Shown here piece after piece: positions 50,900 through 57,923 of a DNA stretch of 64,000 nt. Every line of letters begins with the position of its first letter. The first letter of the stretch is position 1. Below the pieces are notes generated by a model. The model saw nothing but the letters and a program-made list of their open reading frames with translations. It did not search any database and was not told the origin of the DNA. Source of the DNA: Xenorhabdus stockiae (GTDB taxonomy: Bacteria; Pseudomonadota; Gammaproteobacteria; Enterobacterales; Enterobacteriaceae); the NCBI RefSeq assembly GCF_002632825.1, contig NZ_NJAJ01000011.1, forward strand, positions 79,612-143,611. Direction: 5' to 3'. Both the position numbers and the translations under genes were made by a program.

Positions 50900-51092
50900 T
50901 ATACAATGGATTTCAAGGTGCATTGAGCGGTAAGGGAGAGACAAATTCGTCGGGAATGAATTTGCCCAGCCAAAGGCTGGCCTCCGGTGAGAGTCAGGAG
51001 CCCCTCAGTAATCCCCCCGGAACATAGATAACTATGTGGTTGGGGGAATGAGCGCAGCTAATGAAGAGGCAACCTGAAAGGTGAAGTGTATA
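50900..51092. repeat. ERIC element J with a ~70-bp internal insert (193 bp)
   Basis: Normal left arm TATACAATGGATTTCAAGG and right arm GAGGCAACCTGAAAGGTGAA with GTGTATA end. Between GGTAAGGGAG and AATCCCC an extra module of about 70 bp is inserted (about 50940-51009; ACAAATTCGTCGGGAATGAA ... GCCAAAGGCTGGCC ... CCCCTCAGT). The same module occurs in the decayed ERIC B. It fills the gap downstream of the aldolase gene. Confidence 0.88.
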
Positions 51093-51114
51093 TCCTACTA
51101 GGAAATGACATTTT

Positions 51115-51918
51115 TTAAGCAGAGTCTGTGCCTTCAAGACCGTACATTTGTTGTTCCAGCCCGCTTGCAATGAGTTTGAGGTCATTGCCAACCGCAATGA
51201 AACGAAATCCCTGACTGGCATAACGGTGAGCTAACTCGACACTATTTGCGAATATACCGGGTGTTTTGCCATGTTTACGACAGGCTTCAAGTACATACTC
51301 GAATGCTCGTTCCATCTCAAGGCTTTCTACCTGTCCGGCCTGCCCCAGATCACAGGCTAAATCGCCACTTCCGATGAATAACACATCGATGCCATCAACA
51401 GCTGCGATCTCATCGGCGGCAGCCACTGCTCTGGCTGATTCGATTTGAACGATAGTAAGTAGTGAATCATTGGCTTCTGCAAAGTAGTCTGGCAGGCGTG
51501 AAAAATAACCCGAGCAGCGTATGGGGTTGACCCCCCGTTTTCCTTTAGGCGGATAATAAACGTAGTCGGCGACCATTTTAGCCTCAGCGGCGGATTCCAC
51601 TTTAGGCACCATCAACCCCATAGCCCCCGAGTCCAGCGCTGCCTCTATCAGCTGGCGGTCATTGCGTGCCACCCGAGCCATACCTGTGGAACGAGATCCG
51701 TTCATCGCTTGTAACATTTGGATCAGATCGTGCCTGTCAGCCGGTGATGCTTCCATATCGACTAATAACCAGTCGGGGCCACGTACCGCACAACATTCTG
51801 CGATTAAAGAACTCGCTGAAACTAAAAACAGACCGAAACAGGTGAGGTTTTTTTCCAGCCGGTTTTTGCAGCGGTTATGTGCAGACAGCAGGGGATGGAT
51901 TTCACTATCAGATCGCAT
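51115..51918 (-). CDS. HpcH/HpaI-family aldolase with altered active site (operon gene 7)
   Basis: 267 residues from ATG 51918, chosen because AAAGGAGG lies six bases upstream; the upstream gene stops one base earlier. Class II pyruvate-type aldolase fold: RVARND near residue 82 (substrate arginine, Asp87), YPPKGKRGV, metal-ligand glutamate in VQIES (Glu160) and FIGSGDLACDLG (Asp186). The usual DGEHAP motif reads DMEASP, so the histidine that with Asp forms the base dyad in HpaI is alanine here. It may cleave or form a C-C bond next to a 2-oxo acid, or do a related lyase reaction. Last gene of the seven-gene operon. Confidence 0.85.
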   Translation of the reverse strand: MRSDSEIHPLLSAHNRCKNRLEKNLTCFGLFLVSASSLIAECCAVRGPDWLLVDMEASPADRHDLIQMLQAMNGSRSTGMARVARNDRQLIEAALDSGAMGLMVPKVESAAEAKMVADYVYYPPKGKRGVNPIRCSGYFSRLPDYFAEANDSLLTIVQIESARAVAAADEIAAVDGIDVLFIGSGDLACDLGQAGQVESLEMERAFEYVLEACRKHGKTPGIFANSVELAHRYASQGFRFIAVGNDLKLIASGLEQQMYGLEGTDSA

Positions 51919-51919
51919 A

Positions 51920-52978
51920 TTAAACCTCCTTTTGAATAACACCGGCAAGACGACGGATTTCAGCTAACACAGAAGTTGGCAGTGATAACGTTATTGTATT
52001 TTTTGCCTCGTTATGGCGGGTGGAATAACCTTCACCGGGCATACGTGCCGGAGCTTCCGGGCGGCCTGAGTCACGACAATAGTTCATGATAGCTTCCGCC
52101 TCGCTCCGGATCGTATCAATGCCCCCCGGCATTCTGGATGGATCGATAACCAAAAACAGGCCACCGTTGCCGGGTGTACCCGGTCTGGCTACATGCCCGG
52201 CACCCGCAAGCGCACCGCAGAATAATTCCATTGCTACGGCCAGCCCGTATCCTTTGTGTCCGGCAAGGTTGCCTCCCAGTGGCTGTATCGTTGCCCGTGG
52301 TGGGATGTCGTAGAGACTGGCAGGATCGAGTATGTCATTCTTTTCGGCATCGACCAGACAGCCGGGTGGCACTGGTTTTTCCTCTTGGACGTGACGCCGG
52401 ATAAAGCCTTCAGAGACAGTTGAAGTGCTCATATCTAATACAAAAGGATCAGCTGTATTGGTTGGGAAGGCGAGCAACAGAGGATTAGTACATAATCTCG
52501 CCAGATGGCCGCCAGTCGGGGCAACCCGTGCCCCATTTCCCTGATAGTTACTGAATCCTATAACAGCAAGTGGATGGTCATTGAAGCCTGCCAGAGAGCG
52601 ACCGATAGCCGCCAGTCTGCCTAGGTGATGGGCGTCACGCAGGCAGGCGATAGCGATTCCATGCTCCAGAGCCAGTTTTTGCAATATGAGTATTAACTTT
52701 TGCCGAGCTAAGACACCAAAAGCTCTACAGCCATCTACAATAGCGATGTTAGGCATGATCAGCGATACAGTCGGAATAGCGGCAGGATTAAGTACGCCGG
52801 ATTGAATATCACCAATATAATCCGCTAGCCTTAATACACCGTGGGAGGGGTAGCCTGTTAATTCATTTTCTAGCAGGTCATCCATCACCAGAGCTGCAAC
52901 TTCCACCGGTGTATTGGCCCGGATCAATGCAGTCTGACCAAGCTCACGCAATTCCTGAACGGCGATTTTAGTCTTCAT
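51920..52978 (-). CDS. Ldh_2 (malate/lactate/ureidoglycolate dehydrogenase)-family oxidoreductase (operon gene 6)
   Basis: 352 residues of the NAD(P)H-dependent MDH2/LDH2 family, not the Rossmann type. Catalytic histidine region GYPSHGVLRL (His46), HHLGRLAAIG, NPLLLAFPT, DMSTSTVSEGFIRR and AGHKGYGLAVAMELFCGALAGA are family motifs. Members reduce 2-oxo acids (malate, lactate, ureidoglycolate, sulfopyruvate) or cyclic imino acids; the substrate here is open. Its ATG overlaps the ligase stop by four bases. It would naturally work on the 2-oxo product of the neighbouring aldolase. Confidence 0.87.
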   Translation of the reverse strand: MKTKIAVQELRELGQTALIRANTPVEVAALVMDDLLENELTGYPSHGVLRLADYIGDIQSGVLNPAAIPTVSLIMPNIAIVDGCRAFGVLARQKLILILQKLALEHGIAIACLRDAHHLGRLAAIGRSLAGFNDHPLAVIGFSNYQGNGARVAPTGGHLARLCTNPLLLAFPTNTADPFVLDMSTSTVSEGFIRRHVQEEKPVPPGCLVDAEKNDILDPASLYDIPPRATIQPLGGNLAGHKGYGLAVAMELFCGALAGAGHVARPGTPGNGGLFLVIDPSRMPGGIDTIRSEAEAIMNYCRDSGRPEAPARMPGEGYSTRHNEAKNTITLSLPTSVLAEIRRLAGVIQKEV

Positions 52979-54363
52979 GAGTTGACCGTCGTTTGGTTAC
53001 TGGTGCCGATATCACTGAGAGCCGAAACACATAGCCGGAACTTGCCGGTGGGAGAATCGGGCATTCTGTCCAGTTGTTCAAATTCTATGTGAAACGGGTA
53101 GCCAGTGTGATGGTGGATACGTTCTACTATTTCATCACAACGCTGTCGGGAAATGCCTGTAGGCACCATTAGCCGGATTCGCAAACTCTCCAGACTATCC
53201 TGTACCACCTGAAACCACTCAATTTCCTCAAACCGCATGATCAAGAAAGAGAACAAATAAGCATCGATATAGGCACCGTCTGGAGTCAGTATCAAATCCT
53301 GCTGTCGTCCTGCAACATGGCTCATGCGCGGAAGCCCAAGCCCGGAGGTACAGTTGCCTGCCATCGGTGAGGCAAGATCACTGGTTTCGTAGCGAATCAG
53401 TGGCATGGCAAAATTATTAAGCGTTGTCAGTACGACCCGGCCAGTCTCACCCAGTTGGCAGGCACTGCCATCATCGCGCAGGAATTCTTCCGCCACATTT
53501 TCCACTTGAATCAGCATACCATCGTGATGAGGGCTTTCGTGGGAGACAATATTCGTCTCGCGTGAACCGTACTTATCGTAAACCTCGCAGCGGAATACCC
53601 GTTGCAGTCGTTCACGAATGATTGGAGGAAGTGGTTCTGATGTCCCTTGTATTGCACGCAATGCAGGTACACGTATCGATTCACGTTCCATTTGACGGGC
53701 AATCAAGTGCATTGCATTGGTGTAAGTACTGATCAGTACCGGATTAAAACTGGCGAGATTCCGGGTAAATTCTCCGATTAATTCAGGGGATAACCGAAAA
53801 GTGTTAAATTCACGTCGGTTACTCAGGAGATTCTTCAGTCGATCGGAAACGCTTTTGAAGCTCCAATAGATGGAGGAGCCCCACAATAAAGCAAATGGCT
53901 CACCAACTTTCCAGCCGGAGCACCACTGATAGGTTCTAAGCTGGTGGGCACGCATCCATAGCCGGAAGTTAGCATCCTGAACGAAACAGGCACGTTTGCC
54001 TGTAGAGCCGCTGCTATAGTTAGTTTGCAGCGTGGCATGGTCAGCCCGTGTCGAAATCAATTCAGCCTGATGCTGAGTTAATTCCTGTCTGGTCAACAAC
54101 GGTAATTTGGTGAGATCTGACAGGCTGTTAAAATCATCGGGTTTTAAACCGCGCTCGTTAAAAACGCGGGTATAGTAGGGAACGCTTTCATAAGCGTGTG
54201 TCAGTAATGTGTGCAATTTTTCCATTTGCAGTTTTCGGCATTCCCGCAGTGACAGATATTGAGTTTCTTCCAACCACTGCAATCGTTTTGCGACCTCGCC
54301 TTTACCCTGCATCTTTTCGCTTACCCAGTATAGCTTGTTGGCCAGACTCGTATTTAGTTTCAT
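52975..54363 (-). CDS. PaaK-like adenylate-forming ligase (operon gene 5)
   Basis: 462 residues, phenylacetate-CoA-ligase/CapK type. AMP-binding motif NYSSGSTGKRACF near residues 115-127; YDKYGSRET near residue 280 (A5-type YGxxE); RYETSDLAS and GRQQDLILTPDG (A7/A8-type); the C-terminal subdomain ends GKFRLCVS. Such enzymes activate a carboxylic acid as the adenylate and pass it to CoA, an amine or a carrier. No carrier protein is visible in the operon, so CoA or direct amide formation is likelier. It is preceded by an 82-base gap filled by ERIC K. Confidence 0.87.
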   Translation of the reverse strand: MKLNTSLANKLYWVSEKMQGKGEVAKRLQWLEETQYLSLRECRKLQMEKLHTLLTHAYESVPYYTRVFNERGLKPDDFNSLSDLTKLPLLTRQELTQHQAELISTRADHATLQTNYSSGSTGKRACFVQDANFRLWMRAHQLRTYQWCSGWKVGEPFALLWGSSIYWSFKSVSDRLKNLLSNRREFNTFRLSPELIGEFTRNLASFNPVLISTYTNAMHLIARQMERESIRVPALRAIQGTSEPLPPIIRERLQRVFRCEVYDKYGSRETNIVSHESPHHDGMLIQVENVAEEFLRDDGSACQLGETGRVVLTTLNNFAMPLIRYETSDLASPMAGNCTSGLGLPRMSHVAGRQQDLILTPDGAYIDAYLFSFLIMRFEEIEWFQVVQDSLESLRIRLMVPTGISRQRCDEIVERIHHHTGYPFHIEFEQLDRMPDSPTGKFRLCVSALSDIGTSNQTTVNS

Positions 54364-54379
54364 AGTTTCCCTCTCTGCA

Positions 54380-54506
54380 TATACACTTCGTCTTTCAAGT
54401 TGCCTCTTTGTTGGCTGCGCTCGCTCACCTCGGTCACATAGTTATCTATGTTCCCAAGGATTTACTCCCTTGCCGCCGCGATGCATCTTGAAATCCATTG
54501 TGTATA
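54380..54506. repeat. ERIC element K (127 bp), inserted inside the operon
   Basis: Complete canonical copy: TATACACTTCGTCTTTCAAG to CTTGAAATCCATTGTGTATA with CACATAGTTATCTATG in the middle. It sits between operon genes 4 and 5 and overlaps the 3' end of gene 4 by 61 bases. Confidence 0.95.
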
Positions 54507-55192
54507 GCGTAATAGCGATTAAGCAAATTTTTGATGGATGCGTCGAAAGTAAGCCAATCATTTTCCTGCAATACGCGGTGCGCTAACGTCCAATAGTCAT
54601 TTTCAAATGTTCCGTTGAACCATGACGCGAGCAAGGCTGAATGGCTGAACGAGCTGCTGGTGTCAGTAATGTTCTGATTGGCATCCCAGTCGTAAAACAG
54701 TACTGGCCCTACAGAGGTCAGGTGCTGATTCAACTCTCGCAGTAATGCTTCGGGTACCAGTTTTTCCAGTATGAAAAGATAAGTTGGCAGGTAGATTAAA
54801 AATCGGGCGCTAAGCAAGTCCAACAGACGATCACCATAGACGAACAGGCTGTCTGCATAGCAATAATTTTTTAATTGCCGACGTTCATGATCTTCAGGCC
54901 GTTTAGTTGGCTGGCCGAGGAACTGGTTAAAATCAGTGATACCATCGACAAGTTTTACTCCCTGCCATACGGATTCTACGGACTGGGCCAGCCGTTTAGG
55001 CTGCCCCGGTACAGGAATGGAGGGTGATGGCCAGACATGGAAAGGATTAAAACTCTCAAACACCCGCATGTTAACGGGCGCTCCTTTGAAACTGTCTACC
55101 ATCATATAATTCGACGTATCATCCAGCATGGTGTTAAGTGCCTCCTGTCTGGAGGCAAAAATAGCCTGATAGGGCATAGTTTGAGAACTCAA
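54446..55192 (-). CDS. Unknown protein with YbiA-like motif, C-terminus encoded by ERIC (operon gene 4)
   Basis: 248 residues. I connect it by memory to DUF6939-type proteins: PSPSIPVPGQP, then SVESVWQGVKLVDG (residues 71-84), ARFLIYLPTYLFILEKLV, FYDWDANQN and SHSALLASWFNGTFEN. The E73-x2-W-Q-x2-K80 pattern resembles the E-x2-F-Q-x2-K active-site signature of YbiA-type N-glycosidases, which hydrolyse early riboflavin intermediates made by GTP cyclohydrolase II, the enzyme encoded by the gene just upstream. Function is inference. Start: TTG 55192, with GGAGG six bases upstream, overlapping the previous stop; ATG 55177 is an alternative without a site. The last 19 residues and the TAG stop come from ERIC K. 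Confidence 0.75.
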   Translation of the reverse strand: MSSQTMPYQAIFASRQEALNTMLDDTSNYMMVDSFKGAPVNMRVFESFNPFHVWPSPSIPVPGQPKRLAQSVESVWQGVKLVDGITDFNQFLGQPTKRPEDHERRQLKNYCYADSLFVYGDRLLDLLSARFLIYLPTYLFILEKLVPEALLRELNQHLTSVGPVLFYDWDANQNITDTSSSFSHSALLASWFNGTFENDYWTLAHRVLQENDWLTFDASIKNLLNRYYAIHNGFQDASRRQGSKSLGT

Positions 55193-55194
55193 AC
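55179..55194. promoter_or_regulatory. Perfect 7-bp hairpin over the start of operon gene 4
   Basis: GTTTGAG-AA-CTCAAAC spans the TTG start of gene 4 and the stop codon of the cyclohydrolase. In the mRNA it would hide the start codon unless ribosomes finishing the upstream gene open it, a classic translational-coupling design. Confidence 0.4.
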
Positions 55195-56283
55195 GATACC
55201 TCCATGATTAAGACGTATCACCCGGCGTTCACCTTCGCGGATGTAAATATGCTGGCTATCACTATGCTCTTCCAGAATCCATTGTGGACGCGGTTGTTTG
55301 TATTTATTTTCGCGTCCCCAGTCTTGTAGCCGGATCCCCAGACGGCGCGCTTCAGCTTTCAGGTAGTCTGGCAGGACAGGGAAGGGAACAACCACAAAGC
55401 TCACACCTGCTTTGGCATACAAAGCCAGTTCGTCCAGACGGGGGAGATCGCTGAGGTAAACCGCTAAACCGTTTTCAACACGATTGTTACTATCGCTCAA
55501 TTTTGCCAGCAGTGAAGTGGCAACATCCCAGCTCTCTCCCATCCAGTCAGCTACAATTTCGCGGTTGTCTTTGACTACGCAGGCAACATAGCAGTCAGGG
55601 TGTTCCTCTGCCTGTTGTTGCAGTGGTAACAACCAATCGCCATGAGTATGGAAACTCCACTGGTAATTCAGATCCTCTTTTTCCAGCATCATTGTTGCCA
55701 TGTTGTATTGTGTCAGTGGTGCTTCAATCTCATCGCGTTCTACCTGGAATCCCTGCTTGCGTAAAAACGCCAAACGTTCCTGATTATTGGACATTAATAA
55801 GATATTATGTATGCCGAGGAAGTGCAGGATAGCTGTTACCGCTTCATATGAGCGACTATCCAGAGGCGCATGGAAACGCTTATAAATTTCATCAGTATCC
55901 AGATTTTCATTCTGTCGGTAGTCATAAATGCGGAAGTGTTTTTCGATGCCCAAACCACGGGCATCCTGATCGATGCCATAGATCACCACTCCACCTTTAT
56001 TCCGGGCAATACGCCGGAATGCTTCGTCAAGCTGAAAGCCACAATCGCATTGTTGGGAGTGCATGACGTGTCCGAAGAAGCAAGCTGATTCGATCCGTAA
56101 CGGCACTGCCTGCATGGAGTGAAGGTCTCCCAGCGTAGCGCAGGCCCAGCGTTTGCCCTGACATTCAAAGTAATGAAGCTGAAAATAATTGACGCTTTCG
56201 TCAATTTTCAGTGGAAGAGAAACCGGGCCGACTATATTTTCCAGTATCGTATTTTCTGGTTGCTCGTTATGGCTGTATGTCAT
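55189..56283 (-). CDS. GTP cyclohydrolase II with C-terminal extension (operon gene 3)
   Basis: 364 residues. The first ~195 form a RibA-type domain: zinc ligands Cys68, Cys79 and Cys81 (ACFF ... QQCDCGF), catalytic-tyrosine region IYGIDQDARGLGI (Tyr102), Asp142 and Arg144 in PLDSRSY, and LMSNNQERLAFL. So GTP opening to 2,5-diamino-6-ribosylamino-pyrimidinone phosphate is likely preserved. Residues about 200-364 are not found in RibA and match nothing I know. It lacks the DHBP synthase domain of riboflavin fusions. ATG 56283 has AAGGAG upstream. It is a second-copy type enzyme dedicated to this operon rather than to housekeeping riboflavin supply (inference). Confidence 0.85.
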   Translation of the reverse strand: MTYSHNEQPENTILENIVGPVSLPLKIDESVNYFQLHYFECQGKRWACATLGDLHSMQAVPLRIESACFFGHVMHSQQCDCGFQLDEAFRRIARNKGGVVIYGIDQDARGLGIEKHFRIYDYRQNENLDTDEIYKRFHAPLDSRSYEAVTAILHFLGIHNILLMSNNQERLAFLRKQGFQVERDEIEAPLTQYNMATMMLEKEDLNYQWSFHTHGDWLLPLQQQAEEHPDCYVACVVKDNREIVADWMGESWDVATSLLAKLSDSNNRVENGLAVYLSDLPRLDELALYAKAGVSFVVVPFPVLPDYLKAEARRLGIRLQDWGRENKYKQPRPQWILEEHSDSQHIYIREGERRVIRLNHGGIV

Positions 56284-56317
56284 GATCTTCTCCTTAAAGT
56301 GGTGGGGATAGGCAACG

Positions 56318-57916
56318 TTATATCCGGCGTGACAATAATGCCCGCGCCCAGGTTGGCCTTCCTGACAGAATGCAGGGTTGTGGTTCGGGAGCAGCAGTAA
56401 AACTGCATAGTTCGCCCATTTTCCAGGATGCCACTTTATCTGTGTGGGCTCTGGTGGGGCAGATCGGAGCTATAACGCACTGACGTGCTGATAATGCCTG
56501 ACATGCTTCAGCCTCCGAGGAGGCAAATGAGATTTGATTTCGAGCCTGATGAATAATGGTGTAATTTACATCGTTTTCCACATCCGTAATGGCGTGAGTG
56601 ACTTGTTTAGTCAGCCAGTCCGCAGAGCTATTTCCCGGTTGGTCTAACTCCAGCTCTTTATCAGTGCGTAGCAAACGGATGCGAGGAGAGTCGTTTGTGT
56701 TCCGGCGGCCGAAAAAGAGTAGCAGAAGAGGGACACCGCGATCTCGCCAGTGTTTTTGTGCTGTTGTCAGCGCCTTACTTTCCTCACAGTAACGCAGTAC
56801 AGGGCGAAGTCCGGCAGCTTGCAGCATACTAGCTAACTCCTGCATGCGTTCTTTTTCATCATCGTGTCGGCTACGTACCAAAATAACCACTTGTGTGGGA
56901 GCAAGCCGGGGATGAACAGTAAGTGAACCATTGGCTCTGGCTGACAGATAAAGCTGCGCGTATAGCACCCTGCGACTGATAAAACCATCCAACTGCCAGG
57001 CATGCTGCCTTTGTTCTCCTTTACCAAAGCCGATATCGTAACGACGAGACAGTTCCTGCCCCTGAAAATATAGCGCTGACGTTTGCACGCATTCACCGCT
57101 GGGGAGAGGAGTATCGCTGCCTATAGCCCATTGATACAGTTCTGAACGGTTGCCCCACGGAGGGCGTACGCCCACTATTTGTGGTAGAGGTAAAGAAGCA
57201 GACAGAGAAGTCAGGGAGCTATCTATACGTTGCAAATCGAGTAATGCGGCTTCTGGAGTCCGATGGCAGCAGTGAAATTCGAATATGTCAGCTGCTTCAA
57301 GTGCACTGAATACCCCTTTACCACTGCGATCTGCCGAACTGAGAGGACGGAAATAGCGAGCTCGCTGGAACATGCGGATTGGCATCACGTCTGGTGTGTT
57401 GATCATTTTTTTCCAATGACTGGCAATGACCTGCTCACCCGTCGGAAGTAATATACCGCGCTCACGCTGGCTCTGCGTGTCTATGGTGGTTGCGACTCTC
57501 AACAGATTACGCTCTATATCAAGTAAATCAGCCATAGGTTCAAAACAGCTTTCTGCCACAACATGCGGATAGGCGTACTCGTCCAGCTCTATTGCCTGAT
57601 AAGCCGTTCTTATTCTTGTGGCAATGATTTCGCTCAATGCCACTCCCCAAGGAAGCAGAACGGTTGCACCAGGGATGGGAACGACACCGAGATCACAAAT
57701 GCCAGCCTGCTTGAGCGAGCGGGAGAATTCCCCCATTGTCAGCGCAGCCAGCGCAGAATTTGTCGTTGTCTGAGACGAACATACAGGCCAAGGCAGCTGG
57801 CTGATAACAGGTTTCGGGTTATGAGTCAGCCAGTCTGGTAATGTTGGCAGTATGCCGCCCAACGAATCTGCTCTTACCTGTGGATTGGGTGAACCGATAT
57901 ATACATCAGGCTTCAT
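56318..57916 (-). CDS. Prolyl-tRNA-synthetase-like class II synthetase homologue (operon gene 2)
   Basis: 532 residues with the class II catalytic core: PTGEQVIASHW near residue 158, motif 2 region RMFQRARYFRP ... FSALEAADIFEFH (residues 181-215), motif 3-like WQLDGFISRRVLYA near residue 307, then an anticodon-binding-type domain opening LAPTQVVILVRS near residue 338. Closest in layout to archaeal-type ProRS, but motifs are diverged and the C-terminal zinc domain is replaced by a tail with several cysteines. It cannot be the housekeeping enzyme. It probably activates an amino acid for the pathway, or acts as a self-resistance copy. Confidence 0.82.
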   Translation of the reverse strand: MKPDVYIGSPNPQVRADSLGGILPTLPDWLTHNPKPVISQLPWPVCSSQTTTNSALAALTMGEFSRSLKQAGICDLGVVPIPGATVLLPWGVALSEIIATRIRTAYQAIELDEYAYPHVVAESCFEPMADLLDIERNLLRVATTIDTQSQRERGILLPTGEQVIASHWKKMINTPDVMPIRMFQRARYFRPLSSADRSGKGVFSALEAADIFEFHCCHRTPEAALLDLQRIDSSLTSLSASLPLPQIVGVRPPWGNRSELYQWAIGSDTPLPSGECVQTSALYFQGQELSRRYDIGFGKGEQRQHAWQLDGFISRRVLYAQLYLSARANGSLTVHPRLAPTQVVILVRSRHDDEKERMQELASMLQAAGLRPVLRYCEESKALTTAQKHWRDRGVPLLLLFFGRRNTNDSPRIRLLRTDKELELDQPGNSSADWLTKQVTHAITDVENDVNYTIIHQARNQISFASSEAEACQALSARQCVIAPICPTRAHTDKVASWKMGELCSFTAAPEPQPCILSGRPTWARALLSRRI

Positions 57917-57923
57917 GCTTATT

